Positions 59,662 to 64,000 of a stretch of DNA of 64,000 bases are shown piece by piece (the first letter of the stretch is position 1; the number at the start of each line of letters is the position of its first letter). Made by a program: the position numbers and the translations under genes. The DNA is from Lentzea nigeriaca (GTDB taxonomy: Bacteria > Actinomycetota > Actinomycetes > Mycobacteriales > Pseudonocardiaceae): contig NZ_JAFBCX010000022.1 in assembly GCF_016907955.1 (NCBI RefSeq), positions 1-64,000 on the forward strand, given 5' to 3'. The notes under the pieces were generated by a model. That model saw only the letters and a program-made list of their open reading frames with translations. It searched no databases and was not told where the DNA came from.

Positions 59662-60192
59662 GTGTCAGCACTGCACGCGGGAGACCCCGCCTCATTCGCC
59701 GCCGACGTTCTCGACGAGGGACCTGCCGAGGTCGAGTACGAGCCAGGCATAGCCGGCAGGAGGCCGACCAAGACGTCCGCAGGAGGAGCGCTGATCCGTG
59801 ATTCCACCGGACGTGTGCTCTTCGTCGTGCCGATTTACAAATCGGTACTGGACATCCCAGGTGGTATGACCGACGCGAACGAGTCGCCCAAGGCTGCGAC
59901 GATCCGCGAGATCCGCGAGGAACTCGGGCTGGACGTCGAGCCGGGGCCGTTGCTCGTCGTGGACTGGACGCCGCGCAACGGCGTGTGGAGCGACTGCCAT
60001 CAGTTCGTGTTCGACGGCGGGATCATCGATGGCGCCACCGCGCACGACGACGAGTTGGAGGGCGTGGTCTACCTGACGCTCGACGAGGCCCGGCCGAGGA
60101 TCTACCCGTCGCTGCATCGCCGGCTGACGCTCGCGTTACAGGCCCTGGAGACCAAGACGACCTACTACGCCGAGTTCGGCCGGGAGGTCTAG
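59662..60192 (+). CDS. Nudix hydrolase
   Basis: 176 residues from a GTG at 59662. The Nudix box is exact: GGMTDANESPKAATIREIRE followed by ELGL (Gx5Ex7REUxEExGU). Flanking strands (GGALIRDSTGRVLFVVPIYK, LLVVDWTPRNGVW, HQFVFDGGIIDG) fit MutT/ADP-ribose pyrophosphatase-type enzymes that hydrolyse nucleoside-diphosphate-linked compounds. It is 16 bp upstream of the PLP enzyme gene and probably co-transcribed. Substrate unknown. Confidence 0.92.
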   Translation: MSALHAGDPASFAADVLDEGPAEVEYEPGIAGRRPTKTSAGGALIRDSTGRVLFVVPIYKSVLDIPGGMTDANESPKAATIREIREELGLDVEPGPLLVVDWTPRNGVWSDCHQFVFDGGIIDGATAHDDELEGVVYLTLDEARPRIYPSLHRRLTLALQALETKTTYYAEFGREV

Positions 60193-60208
60193 CAATTAAG
60201 CTCGCCGC

Positions 60209-61180
60209 ATGGACCTGAGCGCGTTCCCCCGAGTCGCACTGGGCAGCTGGCCGACCCCGCTGGACGACGCCCCGAGGCTCGCGACCGCGCTCGGCAGCCC
60301 GCCGGTCCTGATCAAGCGCGACGACGTCAACGGGCTCGGCGCGGGCGGCAACAAGCTGCGCAAGCTCGAGTTCCTGCTCGGGCAGGCGATCGAGCAGGGC
60401 GCGGACACGATCATCACGTTCGGCGCGCTGCAGACCAACCACGGCCGCCAGACCGCCGCGGCCTGCGCCAAGCTCGGGCTGCGGTGCGAGCTCGTGCTCA
60501 CGGCGAAGGTGCCGATGAAGGGTGACGCGTACGAGAGGTCCGGCAACGTCGTGCTGGACCACATGTTCGGTGCGAACGTCCACGTCTGCGCGGACGCCGA
60601 GGAAACCGTCAGGGCCTACGAGAAGGTCAACCACGACAAGGCGGTCACGCTGCCCGTCGGCGGGTCGAACGGGCTCGGCACGCTCGGGTACGTCGCGGCC
60701 GCCGTCGAGCTCGTCGGGCAGCTTTCCGAGCGCGGCATCGACAACGCCACGATCGTCGTTCCTCAGGGCAGTGGCGCCACGGCGGCGGGCATCGCGCTCG
60801 GCACCGAGCTGCTGGGCTGGCCCGGCACCGTGCACGCGGCGAGCGTTTCCCACAGCGCCGAGGAAGCCGGCCAGGAACTGCACCAACTCGCCGGCGACGC
60901 CGCCGCACTCCTCGGCGCGGGAAAGCCGGAGCTCGGCCACGTCACGGTCACCGACGACACCGTCGGTCCCGGTTACGGCGTGCCGACCGAGGAGATGTGG
61001 AAGGTGCTGAAGCTGTTCGCGGAGACCGAGGGCGTCATCCTGGACCCGGTTTACACGGGCAAGGCGGCCGTCAAGTTCCGCGCACTCGCGCCCGCGAGCG
61101 ACGTTCCCGTCGTGTTCCTCCACACGGGTGGTCTTCCGGGTTTCTACGGCTATGCACCGGAAGCCGTCGCCCAGTTCTGA
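60209..61180 (+). CDS. D-cysteine desulfhydrase / ACC-deaminase-like PLP enzyme
   Basis: 323 residues. GAGGNKLRKLEFLLGQA carries the PLP lysine (Lys49), FGALQTNHGRQTAAAC the substrate loop, and LPVGGSNGLGTLGYVAAAVE, VVPQGSGATAAGI and FLHTGGLPGFYGY are family signatures of fold-type II beta-family enzymes. It probably deaminates D-cysteine (or another small D-amino acid, or ACC) to a keto acid. ACC deaminases usually have extra active-site Tyr residues that I cannot verify here. Cytoplasmic. Confidence 0.9.
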   Translation: MDLSAFPRVALGSWPTPLDDAPRLATALGSPPVLIKRDDVNGLGAGGNKLRKLEFLLGQAIEQGADTIITFGALQTNHGRQTAAACAKLGLRCELVLTAKVPMKGDAYERSGNVVLDHMFGANVHVCADAEETVRAYEKVNHDKAVTLPVGGSNGLGTLGYVAAAVELVGQLSERGIDNATIVVPQGSGATAAGIALGTELLGWPGTVHAASVSHSAEEAGQELHQLAGDAAALLGAGKPELGHVTVTDDTVGPGYGVPTEEMWKVLKLFAETEGVILDPVYTGKAAVKFRALAPASDVPVVFLHTGGLPGFYGYAPEAVAQF

Positions 61181-61552
61181 TCGCGGTTTCCCATTAACGC
61201 ATCCTATCGACGCGTTTCACCGGTGCACCTGACAGTGCATTGGGCACCAATTGGCCAGGTTTTGGCCGTGATTACCGGGCCATTGACCGGGCATAATCGC
61301 GCCCATGTCCGCCCACGTTTCACCATCGTCACTTTTTCACCCGCACGGCGCAATCTTTGCGAATCCATGTGCGCTGGAATACTTCTGCCTGCACTTATGC
61401 TCGTGAGCTGCGACGACACGCGCGCGCAAGAGCGGCGATAACGATCCGACATGCAGCGAAGGTGAGCGGTAACAACCCGCTCGCCCCCGTCGATCGAAAT
61501 ACCGCGACCCGCCCGAGCAACATTCCACCAGCGTCAGTGGGTGAATTGACTC
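61181..61552. other. Intergenic region before the vWA gene
   Basis: About 370 bp. It holds an AT-richer segment (61230-61310 with GGGCACCAATTGGCC and GTGATTACCGGGCCATTGAC) that may contain the promoter for the vWA/tubulin-like pair. No gene is supported. Confidence 0.4.
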
Positions 61553-63769
61553 ATGCGTCTGAACGTGCTCGCTTCCACAGCGGCTGCCCTGCTGCTGGTT
61601 TCGTTACCGGCGGGCGCCGCACAACAACAACCGCAGCCTGTCGTCCAGCCCGCGCACATCGTCGTTCTCGTCGACGAGTCGGGGAGCATCGGCTCCGACG
61701 ACATGCAGCGGGAACGGGAGGCCGCCGCGCTGATCGCGCTCGGCGAGTTCGCGCCGGGGTCCACGATCGCCGTCGTCGGTTTCGCCAGTGACGACGGCGG
61801 GCAGGGGCAGACGCCGGTCGACGTGGTGTGCCCGCCGAGCAAGGTCGCGACGGCGCAGGACCGGCAGCGGCTCAGCGACTGCGTGAAGAACCTCCGCAGC
61901 CGCAGGAAGGAAGAAGGTCAGGGCACCGACCACGCCGCGGCGCTGCAGCAGGCGTTGAGCTACCTGACCGGGGACAAGGACGGGCCCAAGCTCGTCTTCC
62001 TGCTCACCGACGGCAAGCTCGACGTGAGCGGCAGCCCGCGATACGGGCCGGACAACGTCGGCGACCAGCGCAACCGGGCCGCGTCCGCGCTCGTCGACAC
62101 CGTGCTCTCCCAGGCCAGGCAGGAGAAGGTCGCGATCTGGCCGCTCGGGTTCGGCGACGTCGACCGGGCACAGCTGGAGAAGTTCGCCAAGAGCTCGTTC
62201 CAGGGCCAGTGCAGCGACCGCTCCCCCAGCCCGTCGGCGTCGATCGTGGCGAGCAGCGCGGACGTCGACAGGGCGCTGCTGCAGGCGTTCGGGTCGGGGC
62301 GCTGCGCGGGTGTCGGCGACATCCAGCGCACCCCGGTCAGTCCCGGCGGCACCGCAGAGGTGAAGGTGACCATTCCGATGATCGCGACCGACGGATCGAT
62401 CATCGTGATGAAGCACGACTCGCGCGTCGCCGTGTCCTATGTGGACCCCGAGGGCAAGGTGGTGCCGAAGTCGGGGACGCAGGGCGAGTCGACGTTCCAG
62501 GTCAGCGGGGAGAACGCGACGGTCGAGGCGTTGCGGGTCGTCAACCCGTTGCCGGGCACGTGGACCGTCAAGATCACGTCGTTCCCGGACGTGCCGAGGA
62601 TCGACGTCGGCACCGCCGTGCTGTACCAGGGCGCGGTGCGGTCGGCCATGATCCTGAACCCGCCGGTGCCACGGCCGGGTCAGCAGGTCGTGGTCGAGCT
62701 CAGCCTGCAGACCCGCAGCCGGGCGATCGTCGACCCGGCCGCGCTGAGGGCGTTGTCGTTCACCGCCACCATGTCCGGGGCCGACTTCACCACGACGATC
62801 CAGCTCAACGACGAGCAGCGGGACAGCGACCAGCGCCGCGACGACGGTGTCTACACAGGACACGTCACCGTTCCCGACAACGCCACAGGCTCGATCCGGT
62901 TCGTCGGCAAGGTCGCCGGCATCGGCATCAGCGGCGACACCAGGACGGTCGACGCGGCGATCGCGTCGGGCCCCGCACCGCTCGCCGCCGTCAGCTCGTT
63001 CGGCGACACCGACCGGACGGTGGCTCCCGGCGACTCGCTCAAGGGCTCCGTCACCGTCACCAACAACTCCGGCAGGGCGAGAAAAGCACGGATCATCGTC
63101 AGCGATCCGGCGCCGGGCACGCTCGTGACGATCCCCGGCGAGCAGACGGTGCTGACCCTGCCGCCGTCGGGCGTCAGCACGTTCGACTTCGACCTCAGTT
63201 TCGCGAGCGACACCGTCATGGGCGCCAACGCGGTGACGCTCAAGGTCGTCGACGACGAGAACCCGCAGGACGTGATCTACGAGTGGCGGTTGACCGCCGA
63301 CGTGGAGAAACCGCCACCCCTGACCGAGATCGCGATCGGCATCAGCGTGTCGGCGGTGCTGGTCACGTTGCTGATCATGTTCCTCGTCCACCGCAGACGC
63401 CGCGACGTGCGCGGGCTGGTCGTGCACCTGTACGAGGGCCATCGGGGCCGCGGTGACCTCGCCGCGCCCGAGCGGCCGTCACCGGTGTTCCGGTTCCACC
63501 TGGGCGAGGCGGACCAGGGCGTGCCGCAGCTCGCGCACGCAGGGCCCGGCGACGACACGTACGAACTGCGCCGCAACGGCGGGGTGCTGCGGCTGCGCAC
63601 GCCGTACGGCGAGGACACCCGGTGCCACGTCGGCGAGCACGTCGACGTGACGCCGACGCTCGCGATCAAGGTGCTCGACGAGCGCGCCTCACTCGAGTTC
63701 CCCGATGACCCGCTCGCCGCGGACCTGCGCGACGAGCGACCGGCAGACGGCGACCACCACCTGCTCTGA
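61553..63769 (+). CDS. Secreted/membrane vWA-domain protein
   Basis: 738 residues. Signal peptide to about 23 (LLLVSLPAGAA). A von Willebrand A domain (35-250) has a complete MIDAS: VLVDESGSIG (Asp41, Ser43, Ser45), GTDHAAA (Thr125) and LLTDGK (Asp153). Two beta-sandwich domains follow (about 260-470 and 480-585, Ig-like, with TVTNNSGRARKARI and VSTFDFDLSF). A membrane helix lies at about 590-613 (IGISVSAVLVTLLIMFLVH) and a 120-residue cytoplasmic tail ends the protein. It overlaps nothing and is 19 bp from the tubulin-like gene, so the pair is one unit. Confidence 0.85.
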   Translation: MRLNVLASTAAALLLVSLPAGAAQQQPQPVVQPAHIVVLVDESGSIGSDDMQREREAAALIALGEFAPGSTIAVVGFASDDGGQGQTPVDVVCPPSKVATAQDRQRLSDCVKNLRSRRKEEGQGTDHAAALQQALSYLTGDKDGPKLVFLLTDGKLDVSGSPRYGPDNVGDQRNRAASALVDTVLSQARQEKVAIWPLGFGDVDRAQLEKFAKSSFQGQCSDRSPSPSASIVASSADVDRALLQAFGSGRCAGVGDIQRTPVSPGGTAEVKVTIPMIATDGSIIVMKHDSRVAVSYVDPEGKVVPKSGTQGESTFQVSGENATVEALRVVNPLPGTWTVKITSFPDVPRIDVGTAVLYQGAVRSAMILNPPVPRPGQQVVVELSLQTRSRAIVDPAALRALSFTATMSGADFTTTIQLNDEQRDSDQRRDDGVYTGHVTVPDNATGSIRFVGKVAGIGISGDTRTVDAAIASGPAPLAAVSSFGDTDRTVAPGDSLKGSVTVTNNSGRARKARIIVSDPAPGTLVTIPGEQTVLTLPPSGVSTFDFDLSFASDTVMGANAVTLKVVDDENPQDVIYEWRLTADVEKPPPLTEIAIGISVSAVLVTLLIMFLVHRRRRDVRGLVVHLYEGHRGRGDLAAPERPSPVFRFHLGEADQGVPQLAHAGPGDDTYELRRNGGVLRLRTPYGEDTRCHVGEHVDVTPTLAIKVLDERASLEFPDDPLAADLRDERPADGDHHLL

Positions 63770-63788
63770 CAGCAGCGGAAGGACAACG

Positions 63789-64000
63789 ATGCAGATCTAC
63801 CAGCCCATGCTGTACGTAGGACTGGGTGGCACCGGCTGTCGGGTCGGGGCCGAGCTCGAACGCAGACTGCGTGAGGAACTGTGCGGCCCGGACGGCACCG
63901 ACCTCCAGCGGATGATGCAGGGCAAGAACTTCCTGCCCTACCAGCTGCCGTCGTGCCTGCAGTTCGTCTACGCGGACCTGAGCGAGGACGAGTTCGGCAA
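63789..64000 (+). CDS. Tubulin-like (Tubulin_2-type) protein, N-terminal part only
   Basis: The window ends after 70 codons: MQIYQPMLYVGLGGTGCRVG then AELERRLREEL. The GLGGTG segment is the nucleotide-binding start of bacterial tubulin-like proteins of the Tubulin_2 type; LQFVYADLSEDE is the next strand. GGAAGG precedes the ATG. The rest must be read beyond the window. Known relatives are large proteins encoded with vWA partners, which is what is seen here. Confidence 0.75.
   Translation, partial: MQIYQPMLYVGLGGTGCRVGAELERRLREELCGPDGTDLQRMMQGKNFLPYQLPSCLQFVYADLSEDEFG

Noticed and set aside
61604..63442. Very long open frame (612 codons) antisense to the vWA gene
   Set aside because: Typical high-GC antisense frame; the opposite strand has signal peptide, MIDAS and membrane helix, this one has no motif.
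1..64000. CRISPR array or cas genes
   Set aside because: No regularly spaced direct repeats and no Cas motifs were seen; the repeats found are few, long and dispersed.

Overview
The window is high-GC actinobacterial DNA. GTG starts, 4-base stop/start overlaps, Ser/Thr kinases, CebR- and DasR-type operators, a Streptomyces-style gas-vesicle operon and WXG100/YbaB-type secretion genes all point to a filamentous actinomycete. Pseudonocardiaceae (Lentzea, Saccharothrix or Kibdelosporangium-like) is my best guess, by inference only.

Left arm (1-9.8 kb) is an accessory region. It holds the tail of an IS3 transposase, an IS5-type element with a frame-disrupted transposase, a secreted M15 peptidase, and a two-gene unit made of an EACC1-like conflict-system adaptor and a HExxH protein. 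It ends at a 3' fragment of tRNA-Val(CAC) still joined to a strong terminator, which looks like the scar of an integrative element whose body lies to the left. Beyond it are a frameshifted unknown gene, a PQQ-type sugar dehydrogenase behind a CebR-like box, and a SufR-like regulator with a DUF3291-type protein. A degenerate interspersed repeat recurs at about 1.1, 4.3, 8.1, 9.75, 20.6 and 39.5 kb.

9.8-16 kb (minus strand) carries a lipoprotein and a tightly overlapped three-gene unit: a poly(A)-polymerase/CCA-adding-like nucleotidyltransferase, a protein of unknown fold, and a large membrane protein that combines a Lon-like Ser-Lys protease domain, one membrane helix and a WD40-like propeller. 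This is the best candidate for an undescribed system. 16-22.4 kb holds an oxidoreductase, SnoaL and truncated-MFS operon opposite a LysR gene, an NmrA-like SDR/HxlR pair, and decayed integrase and transposase remnants.

22.4-36 kb is a stress and buoyancy block: three membrane Ser/Thr kinases, GlsB-type and tandem membrane proteins, a GCS2-type ligase, a full gas-vesicle operon (Y/Z-like, A, F, G, O, J, L, S, K) and an MscS-like channel. The third kinase and the ligase are packed behind gvpK and are probably co-transcribed with the vesicle genes.

36.9-39.4 kb encodes a GH10-ricinB-GH62 bifunctional xylanase/arabinofuranosidase. 40.6-44.3 kb is a type VII-style polymorphic toxin cassette (YbaB-like, WXG100, CpnT-like N-domain, separate nuclease-fold toxin, putative immunity genes). 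44.5-50 kb has a second SDR/HxlR pair, DedA, a secreted LRR_5 protein and an amidase. 50.2-51.8 kb is a CBM2-GH5 cellulase behind a 26-bp perfect palindrome centred on a CebR box. 51.8-54.2 kb is bounded by about 220-bp inverted repeats enclosing a broken TIR gene and an unknown gene. 54.2-59 kb has a DasR-box GH18 chitinase and two head-to-head IucA/IucC siderophore synthetases with a Nudix-like companion. The right edge holds a Nudix hydrolase, a D-cysteine desulfhydrase-like enzyme, a secreted vWA protein and the start of a tubulin-like GTPase.

All calls come from reading the sequence; no database search was run.
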